Made by a program: the position numbers and the translations under genes | The notes under the pieces: model-generated | Databases searched by the model: none | What the model saw: the letters and a program-made list of their open reading frames with translations, nothing else | Told to the model about the DNA's origin: nothing | Origin: Dreissena polymorpha | Lineage: Eukaryota > Mollusca > Bivalvia > Myida > Dreissenidae | Assembly: GCF_020536995.1 (NCBI RefSeq) | Contig: NC_068357.1 | Span: forward strand, 59,215,623 to 59,279,622 | Direction of reading: 5' to 3' | Length of the DNA: 64,000 bases | In this document: piece by piece, positions 49,290 through 61,719 of the stretch | Position numbering within the stretch: position 1 is the first letter of the stretch | Layout of the letters: each line of letters opens with the position of its first letter

Positions 49290-51110
49290 ATATAAAAGTT
49301 GATGATAATGCGGTTAAAGATGTAGAAGTAATTGGCATCTGGTCCTATAGACTAGCAGCTCCACTTCGCGAGAAGCGGAAGCAGTTAACATAATAGTTAC
49401 ACTTTTTGAAATGCTTTACAAAATTCGTACATAAAAATGTAATAAGACAATAACAATGTAAAATACATATTACTGAATGGAAGTCGAAAACATGATATTA
49501 ATTAAAAAGCTTTAGATTTAAATATGTTTTGTGATTAAAATAATATACCAATATGTCCGGAATGGATTCCAAGAGAAAACAATGAAAAGAGCGACTATTA
49601 AATGAGATGGTTCGATTCAGATTACTGGCAGATAAAGCCATATTATTTTATAGCATTAGATACCACACGGGTTAAACATTCAGTTGATAGATTCACATTG
49701 CATTCAAATAATAAATGCAGAAGATTTAATTTCCGATGGTGAGTTCCAAGAACAGAGGCAGTGGATGCCTTATTTCAATATTGGGGAAATTTATAGACTG
49801 GTTAGTTCCGCAACCTAGGTAGGTTCGGAACTGCATCGCTAAGATGATGTCGGAGAAAGCAAAATGCTCGTTGTACTATTATGCGTCTCTTTTCATCTAG
49901 TGTTCACAAAGTGCTTACAATACATAATCGATATATGAAATCATTGATTGATTGCATGTAATTGAAGAGACTTGTTGCAATGCATTACGTTAAGCATAAA
50001 TGAAATCTTTAAAAACTATATGCCTAATTTCACTAAGCTATAATTTCCATGAACACAAACATACAATTAGACGGATACTATTCACATTTATATAATATAA
50101 AATGTAGACAATACTTATACAATATCGATGGAATATGAACTTATAGCAAACAATCCGATAACCAGAGTTAATTATTTATGTGCAGGATGCGTTATCATGA
50201 TTAAATTCTAGATCATACGGAATACCATGTAAATAGATTACTGACTACAGTAATTGCCGTTATAGTCCAGTCAATCTGTAATTGTACCCACAACTAATTG
50301 CAACAGAAATAATTTTTCGATAATATTGTAGATAAATATCACCTCTTCAACATATCAAAAGTCTAGCAAAGTCTAGGCCAGGGCAAACTACCGAAAAATG
50401 ACTTTTAATATGACAGATTTTCATGGCCCTAAATTACCACCGTAGAAGATAAAATGATCAGATGCACGGTATACAAGCGTTCGCGCGATATGATGTGATC
50501 GTCTGCTTTTGATGAAAGATCCTAGATTTAAGTCATTTTTGGAGGTAAGTTAAGATGTCTTTGTTGAATAATATTCTTTTCATCTTGGAAATTAATGTTT
50601 TTCTCCTAACAAATGCGTCAGTCATAGAAGGTTGCCTACGTAATAGACTACGTACCACTTTGTAATTAGTTTTCGTGGATGATGCAGGAACTTATAGTTT
50701 TCTTCAAATATGCAATAAAGTCAGCAGCAAACACATTTTACACAAATATACATATGTAGGCATCTAAGGAATGCTTTAAACACACAAACAAATATGAAAG
50801 AGAAAAGATCGAGATTTTAATATTTTTTTAAACTACGGAAGGCCATTTGCACCATAACGTTTTTGTTGTGGCCATTTGTACCATAACGTTTTCGTATTAC
50901 TTCTTTTTCCCTATAACTTCTATCTATCTATATATACTGCTAGTCGCCAACAATAAGCATTACAAGCAGGTGCGTGTCAGTGCTTGGAAATTAAGGAAGA
51001 AGTGTATAGGAGATAAAAGTAATACATAATGTATTTGTGAGACATAGAAACAAAGGTGATAGTGTTAGTTAAAAGAAGGAATATACAGATAAAAGGTTAA
51101 AAACAGCCAA
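49290..51110. other. No recognisable gene; one 30-bp duplicate
   Basis: The segment GGCCATTTG(C/T)ACCATAACGTTTT occurs twice at 50841-50895. The remainder is AT-rich. The last part (about 51030-51114) is probably the 3' UTR of the LINE that follows on the minus strand. Confidence 0.4.
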
Positions 51111-51114
51111 CCTG

Positions 51115-51913
51115 CTTAGAAACTGTGGTCTAGTTTGGTCACCCCCAGCCTAAACTGGTCCAGGGTAGGTGCCTGTACAATATTGGCTGGTAGAGAGTTC
51201 CATAGGACAATAGTGGCTGGTAGAAGGAGAATTTATAGTAGTTGCTTGGAGTAGGGATTTGTCTGAATGAAAGAGGGTGCAAATGTCTAGTGAGCCGGGT
51301 CGGAGGAGTGACATAGGGAGGCATTGGTACAGCAACCAGTCCGTGGACAATTTTATAGAACATCAGTAGCCGGGAGTCGTACCTTCTGTTCTCAAGTGAA
51401 CGCCACCCTAATTTGTCTAGCATGTGTGTGACACTGTTGTGATATGAGTAATCATTTGTAACCCATCGAGCGGCCCTGCGTTGGACCATCTCGATCTTGT
51501 TTATGTTGTGTTGTGTGTGTGGGCTCCACACTGAGCTACTATACTCAAGTTGTGGGCGGACCAGGGTTTTGAAGGCAAATTCTCTAATGCGTGGGTGTTT
51601 TATGGGAATGTTTCGTTTGATGAAGTTTAGTGTTTGACTGGCTGTTGCAGTAACCTGGTTTATGTGTTTATTCCAGCTGAGGTCAGATGTGATGCTAACA
51701 CCCAAGTATTTAGCATCACTAACTGTTTCTAGAATATGACCGTGGAGTGTGTAAGTGGATTTGTAGGGACGTTTTGACCTGGGGATGTTCATAACCGTAC
51801 ACTTGGAAGGATTAAATTCCATATCCCAAGTGTGTTCCCATTTTTGTAGCCGATCTAGATCTTCTTGCAGGGTATTTTGTTCAGTGGGATTGTTGACCGT
51901 GATGTAGACTTCT
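51115..51913 (-). mobile_element. Non-LTR retrotransposon 3' fragment (CR1/Jockey group)
   Basis: Encodes the end of a reverse transcriptase after the palm: EFNPSKCTVMNIPRSK, DAKYLGVSITSDLSWNKHI, the thumb/tail region RPQLEYSSSVWSPH, MVQRRAARWVTNDYS and LGWRSLENRR. Near 51215 one base is missing, and the natural end (WNSLPANIVQAPTLDQF...TKLDHSF) continues in the neighbouring frame to TAA at about 51115. The copy begins abruptly near 51913, as expected for 5' truncation by incomplete reverse transcription. It is a different family from the LINE at 29795-32830. Confidence 0.88.
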
Positions 51914-51919
51914 TAAGAT

Positions 51920-52570
51920 ATTCTACTGATTGAAACTGTTGAGAATGTTCTTACCTAATGTTAAAAAAGCTTTCAATTTTCCACATATTTGAATCATTTT
52001 AATGATTTCATGATGAATAATTATCATATATAAAATAGAAATAATAAGTTATGGTCTTAAATTTACAATTCTAAACTATAAACAAATATAATCCGAAATA
52101 TTGAGTTAAGCTATACCGAAAATCTTTCATTTAGTATTATTACAACAGAAAATCAAAAGCTGTTTATAATAAATAAGTTGTTCTCTTACACACATATCAA
52201 ACACTTATTTTCTTGAATACATGTGTTTGATTTATTACAGATGTTAGATCAACAATCAACGATGTCAAAGGTGTGGGTTTAGAATTTCAAAAAAAGGTAT
52301 AAATATATATTCATTTAAAAGTGTTTTTATTAATGATTCATATGCCATGACAAAATGCTACAGGATAATGTAAATTTATATAAACAAAAGATAGTGTGTT
52401 AAAAAAAATCTGCCATACCATGTGAAGGTAAATAAGTACAGCTTTGATCAAACTTAAGTTTAATTTTTCCATTTCTGTTTTCTCTATTTTCTCAATATAT
52501 GTTAAGTAACATTACAACTTAAAATCAACGAAAATTTCGTACAATATTTCGTAAAATAAACTTAACCAAT
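51920..52570. other. No recognisable gene
   Basis: AT-rich, no recognised feature. Confidence 0.4.
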
Positions 52571-52577
52571 TAAACGT

Positions 52578-52864
52578 CAGTGCTCCTTATGGCAATTGCC
52601 GATATTTCAACGCCAGATTTGGTCTGGTAAAATAGATGTTTGTAGATACAAAATGCTCGTTGTTTTTTCTATTTTAAATTCAAAGATATCTATTCATACG
52701 ACACATGAACACTAACATGGTGTTCGTGTGTATTATGAATATATATTAAAATGGAGTTTATTGTGTCACAAATAAATAAAAACGAGCATCTTGTATCTAC
52801 AAAAATCTATGTTATCATACCACATCTAGTGTTGAAATCGTGGCTATTGCTATAAGGAACACAG
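52578..52864. repeat. 287-bp near-complete palindrome (foldback MITE-like)
   Basis: The outer arms of about 90 bases are inverted copies with roughly one mismatch in six (CAGTGCTCCTTATGGCAATT against the complement of TATTGCTATAAGGAACACAG). The inner part is palindromic too: TATTCATACGACACATGAAC against GTGTTCGTGTGTATTATGAA around a loop near 52715. No coding capacity. Target duplication not clear. Confidence 0.85.
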
Positions 52865-52869
52865 ATTGT

Positions 52870-53680
52870 TTAGGTGTTAATTTTATTTTAAGAAAGACTT
52901 TACGTAATTTTGGTTGATTTTGAGCGTTATAGAGACTTTAATTTGTTTCATCTATTACAGATGCTAATATGGAACTGCCAAACAATCTGATCAGCACCAA
53001 ACCTGCTGCAGCTGCATCGGAAAAGTAATAGCCATTTATTCTACACGCAATGCTAGTAAATACTCAACATTTACAGCTTGCAGTTGAAGGCAAAATTAAA
53101 TAATAATTCATTTTTCAAAAGCATCAATGACAAACATATTAATAAATTAACCCCACAGTACAGTCAAACTATTAATGAGTGCAAAACAAAATTTTCTACA
53201 GGATTCATACTGGAACTGTGAACATTTGTACATAGTACAAAAATAACATTGCGTGAATATCCACTATTGTTATTTCTGAAAAAAAACAAAACACAATATT
53301 GCGTGAATATCGATAATTGTTGTTTCTTAACACTGCATCATCAATTCTTCATTCATTTTACCAAAATGTTTCTTGTTTCTTAAAAATAGCTTTTTTATAA
53401 ACATAAAGTTCAACAATGCATTTACTTGCATTCTGAAATACACAATATGTATGAAAACATAAACCCTTCATTCTATTAAACGCTTTTGAATGCATCTGCA
53501 GACGGCTTTAAAATCCATTGTGTCAAATGAAGAAATTGCTTGTTATGAGCAAATGCTCCTTTTGTCACAATTGGGAATGTCACAAAAGATTGTTCTGCCT
53601 AATGGTTGAAACAGCATGTATTCATATATTCTTTCAGCAATACCTTCCTGATATGATGTCAATCACTTGCAGATGACCAA
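52870..53680. other. No recognisable gene
   Basis: AT-rich. A short direct repeat of about 25 bases (AACA(C/A)AATATTGCGTGAATATC) lies at 53245-53312. Confidence 0.4.
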
Positions 53681-53689
53681 GACCATGTT

Positions 53690-54545
53690 AAGTTACGCCA
53701 GAAGGAAGTGATAGCATAAATGCTGCCAGCGAAGTTCGCTTGGACAAGATTACTTCCATACCCGGACAGACCGTTCATACGTACATTGTCGGAAAGATTA
53801 TTGTAACCCAATTCGAATCAAGCTATCCTTAAATAAAAAGCCAACAAAGACTGTATTATCTCCACCATTACGATCTAACACTGAACGATTTAACTTCAGT
53901 ACAAATTGTCTATTTTGTGCTCAACGTGCCAAATTTGTTGGAAGAAAACGAGGCTATAATGTATACCCTGTTAGAACAGTTGAATTTAAAAAAAACATAG
54001 AACAAATATGTATCGATAGGGATGACAAACAGGGTTCAGATATTAAGAGCAGATTGGAAACAATACATGACTTAGCGGCTGCTGTTGCTATATACCATTA
54101 GTCATGCAGCGTAAATTTTAGGACAGGTAAAAATATACCACAGTCAGGCAATGAAAAAGGAAAGAAGTGTGGAAGACCAGTGAACATGGCACAGGAATTT
54201 GCTTTCCAGGAAATAGCAAAGTTCCTGATTGAAAATGATGACGAACAAATAACACTAAAAGACCTTGTTGACAAAATGGTAGAACTATGTGGAGAACTCT
54301 CCTATACATTAACTCATATGAAGAAGAGATTACTAGAGCATTTTGGGTCCTCTATTGTCATCACAGAATTAAATGGAAAGCAGAATGTAATCACATTTAG
54401 AAACACTGCATCATCAATTCTTCATTCATTTTACCAAAAGTCTAGTAGCGATTCTGATGCTTATAAAATTGAAATAATAAAAACAGCAGCACAACTATTG
54501 CTAACTGATATAAGGGATATTAAAGCAACAATAACAATGATTTAA
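53690..54545 (+). pseudogene. Pseudogene of an uncharacterised invertebrate gene family (CLFC-type)
   Basis: The order of motifs matches a family I have seen repeatedly in bivalve and cnidarian genomes. It starts with SEVRLDKITSIPGQTVHTY, then CRKDYCNPIRIKLSLNKK, a zinc-ribbon-like FNFSTNCLFCAQRAKF, DLAAAVAIYH-SCSVNFRTGK, GRPVNMAQEFAFQEIAKFL, and GSSIVITELNGKQNVITFR. An in-frame TAG at 54099-54101 stands where a Gln codon is expected, and about one base is missing near 53798. It is intronless here and probably a mobile or retro-copied relative. Molecular function is unknown. No terminal repeats were found. Confidence 0.6.
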
Positions 54546-54549
54546 TAGT

Positions 54550-57500
54550 AACATGTATTTAATGGGTGGGTGGGGTAAGTTTACCCCTATAAATGCACTA
54601 TTTACATGAGTAAATATGTTAAGAAACTTCATGATACACTTAGGTAATAGAAAAATAATACTGTTTTCATAACTGATGTATTACTGAATACTGTTTTTGT
54701 CGGGTGGTTTGCTCGAAATGTGTTGTTTGAATAGAAAATGGAAAATATACTTTATTTAAAAAAACGTCCGCGAGGGGCATAAATAAAATGAAGTTTTAAC
54801 AGGTTTGCCCTGGAAATATTTCGCTAGACTTTTTTTCTGTCATCTGTTATACGTCATAGATGATTTTACACGTGAAACCGTTTCTGTTGCAATTAGTTGA
54901 TGGTTAGGTGCTTTTTTTTCATAGGATGACTGGACTATTACTCTCTGCGTCAGAATACATATACGTGTAAAGCTAAGTTTAAAGGTTGAAGTTCAAATAA
55001 TCTGCATTTCGGCTCTTTGCTACTGAACGTTCAAGTCAGTATTAATCGGAAATGAATACATATGCTAAAACTGATTTTGCGTTTTGTGCAAACCTTGTGT
55101 CGTTAAACTTAATGTTAAGATATTAAAAATGTTAGGTTTGTTCTTGGTCCTTAGCTTCTTAACAATAAACAAAACATTTTTGATGATCCTAAATGTTCAA
55201 TGACAAACTCTTAGTATGTCCCGTCATGTACCTTGGCTGTAACAGTATCTATGACACATATACGTTAAAAGATATTTTAACATCATGCAAATATTTTATC
55301 TAACTATGGAGTCATTTTTGGATGAATATTTAAACACATATAAGCATGTGCAATATAATGTAATTGAAACTGATATTTTTTAACTTTCCTAATTTGGGAA
55401 CACAATGGGATGTAAATGATTGCAAAAACTGTGCGTGTCATCATGCAATAAAGCCTGTGGTATGCAACTGCCTTACAGCTGCTGGCGTCTGAAGTTTCTG
55501 TTGTTAACCATTTGTTTAGGTACATCGTACTCAGATAACATGCTTGAATAGCAGCCACGTCTAGAGTTCGTTGCTGATATGTAAATGTGGATAATATAAG
55601 GATTAACTATTTTCCTTATGTCACACATTTTGAGACATGTGATGCTACATGTACTGCATTTAGTTCAAATAACTCCTAGCAAAAAGCAAGTGGATGTGCT
55701 TTAATATTGTTAAATACAATGCATATACATGTATGGTGAAAATCTAAATAGATATGATAAACACAGTAGCCCATATGGCGCCTAGCATGTCATGAAAGCA
55801 TGATTACACATTAAAAGGCACATGTCAGATGTAATATTTAATTACTATACCACAGGATAAGGAATGTTAAGCCCTAAACAGTTGATGTTAAACATTTTTC
55901 TTGTGTCATACAACCCAACGCCACCGTTTTGAGACGTGGAAGATCCCCTTGACCAATTTAATTGAAAATATATCAAAATCTAAACAGAAAATCAAACTAT
56001 CTCAATTCGGGGCTGGAGCCAGCAGACACAGTTACCAAACGCGTATTTAGTTGTTACCATTTACATTGACTATGCACGTTAAATTAATATCAATTACTTC
56101 ATCGCATATTCCCAAAATCAATTGTGTAGTGCCGAACAACGCTGGACGTCAATGGCCGTTATAGTTCTTGTGCTGTTACTGGCTCTTACTAAAGCAAGAA
56201 AATTTTACAATTTGTTGTAACACAATCCCTTCAATTTAATTAATTAAAATATTACAGATACAGGTTGGAACAGAAAACAGATATAGTGTTCATTTTTAAC
56301 AGAGGATATTTTCAGCCCACGTGACATTACGGCCCGCACTAATCTTTGGTGTATTTAACTTAAAAGCAAATACACCGATGCAGTACGATTATTATGTGCG
56401 AACTTAATCATTTTATTCAATCGCACAGTGAAAATACTTGGAAAGTCCATTGTGAATCACATTTTGCCCGATCCTAAAATTTTTTAGAAAAGTATTTTAA
56501 TATTTAAAAAAAATCGCGGGAAGTCGCTTACGTTTCGTTGAAAAGAGGAAAACCGAAAGAATGTTGAACCTGCCTTTATACATTAGCATTATTTATTAAT
56601 ACAAATGAGCCACACAATGGGTAAGTCGGACTTAGTTTCTGTGCGTAAAATATTCCGCAGGCTCATCAGGAAAGACATTGTCTGCGTTTATAGAATTTTT
56701 CGTCGTCTCTTGTTAATAAGAATCCAGTAAAGGCGGTTATTTGCATGTTCTCATCAATATGTTTAACAAAAAAACAATTTATAATTAACACAAAGCTTTG
56801 TTTACATGTATACACAATGCTATAGTAAAATAAACGTTTGCAGTAATCATTATTTGAGGTTGGTAAAATTATAAAGCGTTACAAACACGAAACAACTGAA
56901 GAATCTAGTTTATGTTTGTGCTCCATAGTTTAACACCACGTGAATCGCATAAATAAAGTGCATAATGCAATTATACTGTAAGGCGACAGCCATTAAATCT
57001 ATTCTTTTTGTCTGTCATTGCTATTAAATTATTCAACAATTTAAGTTACCGTTTAAGATCTATGAATCAGATAACACCGTGTCCTACTTTAGAGTAATAT
57101 GATCCAGTCAGGTTACATGTTGAACCCAATTTAACTGAATGAGACTTCAACGAAACGAACAATTTTGCGCACCCGTTTAAATGGAATTCGACTTCCACGA
57201 AGCGAACCGCTTTTTGTGCGCTTCTTGGAAGAACGAGCTGTGGATGGTTGTATATAAACACACACGTGGTTAATGATAGGATATTGCAACGTGGTTCTCA
57301 AGACAAAAGCTAGCAGGTTCTTATTAAATCCTCGGTTTACGGATTTCGAAATAGTAAAGGTATGCAATTAAATGTTAATTATTTAATTATATATAAATTA
57401 AATTACCTCTTGTAATAACTGCACAATCCTTTTATGTACAGCAATTTTACATAATTTAATATGATCTTTTTATGTTTTGAACGACTGTTTTCGTGGTCGA

Positions 57501-58240
57501 TTTTTATATAATTCTCCGTGTACGTAGCTACATTAATATAGTTATAATTGTAACAAAATGTAAAAGAACACCACCGATATACAACTGTATCGTTCAATAA
57601 GTAAAACCTAATCAATGAATAGAAACAAAGCGATCTGATTCGTCGCTATGTCTTGCGCACATCTTTATGGCTAGTCATGAATTGAGATAAATTAAGCTAA
57701 TCTTAATAAAACCTGTTAACTGAACTGATAGATTTAATGGTTAACCTCATTAAATTATAACAGATAATTTCTTGTATAAATGCTTAGTTACATTAATTGT
57801 TCGTTGAAAGGTAAAATTTATAGTTATTTTTTAACATTAAAATACTTATATTGTTAACAATTAAATGCAGTAACATCAAGATGTTCGACTCTTTATTGTG
57901 AATCGCCACATTTCATTTCCAAAATAGTTAGCATACCGATTCGTCTTTCACTAACAGGTTTTGCTGAAATCTATAAACCTTAACATCTTCATATGAGTTG
58001 CTTATGAAATTGCAGTTTCCAACTATATCACCTACCCTCACCTCGATATTTCAAATGATATATTTAAAATAAAATATTTCAAATGAGATATTGAGTACTA
58101 GTATTTATAAGTATTTACGAATTGAGTAACAAAATGCACTTGGTAAAAACAATGTACTGCTTCGTGTAGCGTTTATACCGCTCGGTACAGATCATACGTG
58201 GTTGTAGCTGATGACTATATCCCTAGCTACCTATATCTAC
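54550..58240. other. No recognisable gene; one decayed MITE fragment
   Basis: About 56605-56740 is a decayed relative of the hairpin MITE at 193 (CCGCAGGCTCATCAGGAAAGACA, then TTATAGAATTTTTCG and GAATCCAGTAAAGG). 57130-57225 contains an imperfect 33-base direct repeat (GACTTCAACGAAACGAAC / GACTTCCACGAAGCGAAC). The rest is unassigned. Confidence 0.4.
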
Positions 58241-58246
58241 AAACCC

Positions 58247-58400
58247 ATTTTTGACGATGCTGGAACAGCATCATATAAGGTATGATAACCATCAAAAAAT
58301 TCTTCACAATGGCGACCTTTGTAAAAGACCGTGCCAGTCCGATTGAGATAACTCGATTTTTCTAATCGAAATACCTCGACCTCGTTGATTTTCATTGATG
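58247..58400. repeat. Relative of the insertion at 31143
   Basis: Starts TTTTTGACGATGCTG like the insert in the LINE and continues with ATAACCATCAAAAAATTCTTCACAATGG and GACCGTGCCAGTCCGATTGAGA. Only the left end is present; the right end was not found. Confidence 0.6.
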
Positions 58401-58439
58401 ACATTCTCCTAGCAGGGTTGTCGTTCTCAACATTCAACA

Positions 58440-58800
58440 ATGGCCGCCCCCATGAGAGTCTCGAGTCAAAACTTTCTTACTGAATAAATTGGCTTGTTTC
58501 GCTATATAGAAGCTGTCATTTATGATATATGAAATATTTATTCACTAAATCTCCGCTAATGATAACAATGGATGGTATTCGAAGGATATATTCGATGTGA
58601 ATGGATCACTTTCTACAATAATGGCTTCGCCCATGAGTGAGGAGAGACTTGATAACACTCGTGTCAAAAAAACTTTCTTACAGCTTAAATCGGCTTGTTT
58701 CGCTATTTAGTAATGCAACAATAAATGGAATTCGAAGGATATATTCAATGTGAATGAAGAACTTTCTGAATCTCGACAGCTTGACAAGGCAAAACTGGCA
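58440..58800. repeat. Two diverged tandem copies of a roughly 190-bp unit
   Basis: GGCCGCCCCCATGAGAG...AAAACTTTCTTACTGAATAAATTGGC at 58441 is followed by GGCTTCGCCCATGAGTG...AAAACTTTCTTACAGCTTAAATCGGC at 58623. Both continue with GGCTTGTTTCGCTAT and ATTCGAAGGATATATTC. The second copy is shortened. Confidence 0.7.
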
Positions 58801-59112
58801 TACTGATGATACTGGTAATTTTAGTTATCAATTTAAGTCACATTTTGCTTTTTAAATTTTGTTCGAGCATTTTGCGACTTATTGAATGGCTATGATACCC
58901 GATATCAACATGTCATATGGGATTTGCATATCACCAAGCTGTCCTGAATTCAACATTGATTACAAACTCTTTACTCAAATAACTGGTTTGTATGAATTCT
59001 TTCTTCTTTCTATTTAAGTAGTTGTATCATTATAGTCCAAATAAATAGACGTAATTTACCGTTTAGTCCATGCATATCGACCTCATATTTATAGGAGTAG
59101 ATATTATATTAA

Positions 59113-59599
59113 AGGGGCCTTTTCACAGATTTTGACATGTTTTGAAGTAAGTCATTAAATGTTTTATATTTATACATGTAAACATTGGATCTTAAAAGCT
59201 CCAGTTAAAAATCCAGAATAAAATTCTTAAAAAAAAAGTAGTCCGCAGCAGGGCTCGAACCAGTGACCCCCTTAGTCCTGGAGTAAAAACGCATTAGCCT
59301 GCTCGACTATTCTGCCAAGTATGAATGGTTGACGTATTTGATACCTAATATAAGCAATCTTCGTAGTTTCACACAATTAAACAACAACAACATAACTCTC
59401 CAAATTATTCAATTGTTTCGCGTTGCAACGCTTTATTATTTTTAAATCGTTAAAAGATGCATATAATGGCTATATTAGACCATGGTAAATGTTCAGTAAT
59501 ACTGTTTCCTAAATATAACATAACTAAAACGAAAATTTGTGAATCCGATACATTTTTTTTTCAATTTTTGTCAATTTACCAAAACGTGAAAAGATCCCT
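59113..59599. mobile_element. TTAA-flanked MITE with tRNA-like core, third copy
   Basis: A 487-bp relative of the elements at 5444 and 40210, flanked by TTAA (59109-59112, 59600-59603). Terminal repeats are AGGGGCCTTTTCAC and GTGAAAAGATCCCT. On the minus strand about 59245-59325 is tRNA-like, with a D-arm region TAGTCGAGCAGGCTAATGCG and B-box GGTTCGAGCCCTGCTGC. It resembles the more common Dreissena form of this repeat. The inner bases of the terminal repeats differ from the other two copies at both ends together. Confidence 0.85.
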
Positions 59600-59604
59600 T
59601 TAAA

Positions 59605-60245
59605 GTTAAAGTGATAGTATGGGCATTGTGCACTGTTGAATTGAGCTGAAAAGAATTAACAGATCAAAAGAGTTAGTTAAATTGTGGTTTCTGCAAATCA
59701 TCTTGCTACCAGTTGTTTATAAAATATATTTTAAATTCAATATTCTTACGTGACCCACCCAGTCCTTTAAACCGAAATGATCCGTAAAACAAAATTGTGT
59801 CTTTGAGTCGTATGAACGAATCTGCACTAAAACTAAATTTAGGTTCAAAACGTACATGCATGATCAGTTGTCAAATGAAAGTACGGTCGATATTTAAATG
59901 CAATATTTTCTCTTACCGAGATATTGTTTTAGTATGTTGATGCTGCATAAACATATAAGTGAATATGAAGTGAAAACACCAAACATAAACAACGGGTGCA
60001 ATAGACACCTATAAACTGTTAGATGCCCATAATATCACTTTAAATGAACTGTATCCCAGTAAAAGAGACATTAAGGCGATTGTGGCCAGTTTAGATCCAG
60101 TTCAGCCTGCAGTTGCTTGAAAGCTGTTTGCTTAAGAGCGGTTTTCTGACAATGAAAAATAGTTTAATTGGATGCTGATTAGACTGCCCTTTTCCTGTGA
60201 CCTGGCTAATTAAATTCAGAAGCCTAGTAACAGTTTAACGTTAAC
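59605..60245. other. No recognisable gene
   Basis: AT-rich, unassigned. Confidence 0.4.
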
Positions 60246-60249
60246 TTCT

Positions 60250-60464
60250 ACTTCTTCTACTTCGTACTTCCTACAGTCAATTGCTGACTATTACAGGAAG
60301 GCCTATTATAGGCAGATGTGGACATTGTCGAGTCCGTTTCCTGGGAAGAAACAGTACTTGGTGTCTGTGGAGGAGATAATAAGATTGCTCCCCGAGTAGT
60401 GAGCGAACCCACGAACTCACGATCGTTAGGCGGACACCTCGTCCCACTACACCACCGCGACCTT
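60250..60464 (-). mobile_element. tRNA-derived SINE (second family)
   Basis: On the minus strand it begins GGTCGCGGTGGTGTAGTGGG (A-box-like), with GAGTTCGTGGGTTCGCTCAC (B-box-like) about 40 bases on. A body with CAAGTACTGTTTCTTCCCAG and GCCTTCCTGTAATAGTCAGC follows. Box order and spacing fit a pol III promoter. It is distinct from the SINE at 2219. Confidence 0.72.
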
Positions 60465-60686
60465 AATGTTACCAATATACAGACCAGGGCCTAGATTTTG
60501 AAATCTAGGACATGCGTGGTCAGAAGATGTCATTTAAGAGTAAACATTTTTTCAAACACATACACAATGTATTTTTTCTTTGCTACTGTAATTGGAAGTT
60601 TGGCATAATACAAGGGTTTTAAGTCACATTTTATAGAAGGTTCTTTCCTTGAGAATTTAAGTTGGACACACTGAAAACTGATGACA

Positions 60687-61715
60687 TCAAAACTGCTCTA
60701 AAAACACACGCCCCGGATAACTTTTTTGCAGTTTTATCCATGGTATTTTTGTCCATAAAACGTTTTGTCCACTTACATTAACAACGTTTAACGGTAGTAC
60801 ATATTTGGCTACATGCTTGATATCTAAAAGGTCATAGTATTTTATCAGCACTACAACATAAGGATTTCTTTTTCGTGCAACCTTCACAATTGTTTCTCAC
60901 TGGCTTGGTACATATACCGACGTAAGTTTCTTTGCTCGTTCTATCGAAGCATGTACACTATCACAACTCCATCTGGGTATGTCCACTTTCTAAATACTTT
61001 TGTTCAATAGTGTCTCTATGTTTTTACAGTTCTCTTAAGCATGCATCAATTCAACAGTAACAACCCTATTTCGATTTTGACCACAACAACAGTCAGAATA
61101 AAAACAGACATTCTCTACTGTGATAGGAAGAGATTTCATGTAAGTCAAAAGACAAGTTCCCTCTTCACAAGAGGCCCCGTTTTCCTTCAGTTTCATTCCA
61201 CAAAAACCATGTCGAACTTGCGTTTTGTAAATAATAAAAGGAAAGATTGTAACAATTGAGCTTTCTTTAATAATAAACTTTACTCACATTAGAACATGGA
61301 ATCGGTAAAACAGCCTCTAGATCAAATGTTGCAACAGGGTATGACTTGTCTTGTTTTTTGCACAAGACTTATCCAACTTCTTTTCATCTCTAGCTCTGTA
61401 TTTTCTTTTGATTTAAATCAGATCGTAGAAAACGCCTTTTAGTGTCTTGGCGTGTGTAATGTGCTTCTACAGTAGGAAATGATTCTATATGATTACGAAC
61501 ATCTTCTATGATTGCATCTGGGGTTTTGCTATGGGGAGTGTGCTTTCCACGCCTTTCAAAGGAAGCACATTTTCCTAAAGATAGTGATTTCAGAGCTGTA
61601 TCTATCATTCAGCCATCAATAGCTAACGTCTTCTGGGAGAAAGCTTTGCAAACACATTTCGTATCTAAGTGATATACTCTGGAAATAGCTCTGCGCTTTG
61701 ATGAGTGTGACTTAC
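60687..61715 (-). pseudogene. Transposase-like pseudogene of an invertebrate-expanded family
   Basis: Minus-strand pieces, in order: VYHLDTKCVCKAFSQKTLAI, RGKHTPHSKTPDAIIEDVRN with HIESFPTVEAHYTRQDTKRR, VATFDLEAVLPIPCSN, ENVCFYSDCCCGQNRNRVV, ESGHTQMELC with HASIERAKKLTSVYVPS, and ARKRNPYVVVLIKYYDLLD with NGQ-type VLWTKIPWIKLQKS. Acidic positions in FDLEAVL and YSDCCCGQ and the GHTQME motif suggest an RNase H-like fold. This family is common in hydra, aphids and molluscs and behaves like a mobile gene. Several stops and frame changes make this copy inactive. No inverted ends were identified. Confidence 0.6.
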
Positions 61716-61719
61716 ACTG

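Noticed and set aside
57251-57258. TATATAAA as a promoter TATA box
   Set aside because: No gene or transcript start can be linked to it; expected by chance in AT-rich DNA.
57131-57367. Basic open frame on the minus strand (RSSKKRTKSGSLRGSRIPFK)
   Set aside because: No start context, no splice sites and no family; part of it is an imperfect 33-base direct repeat.
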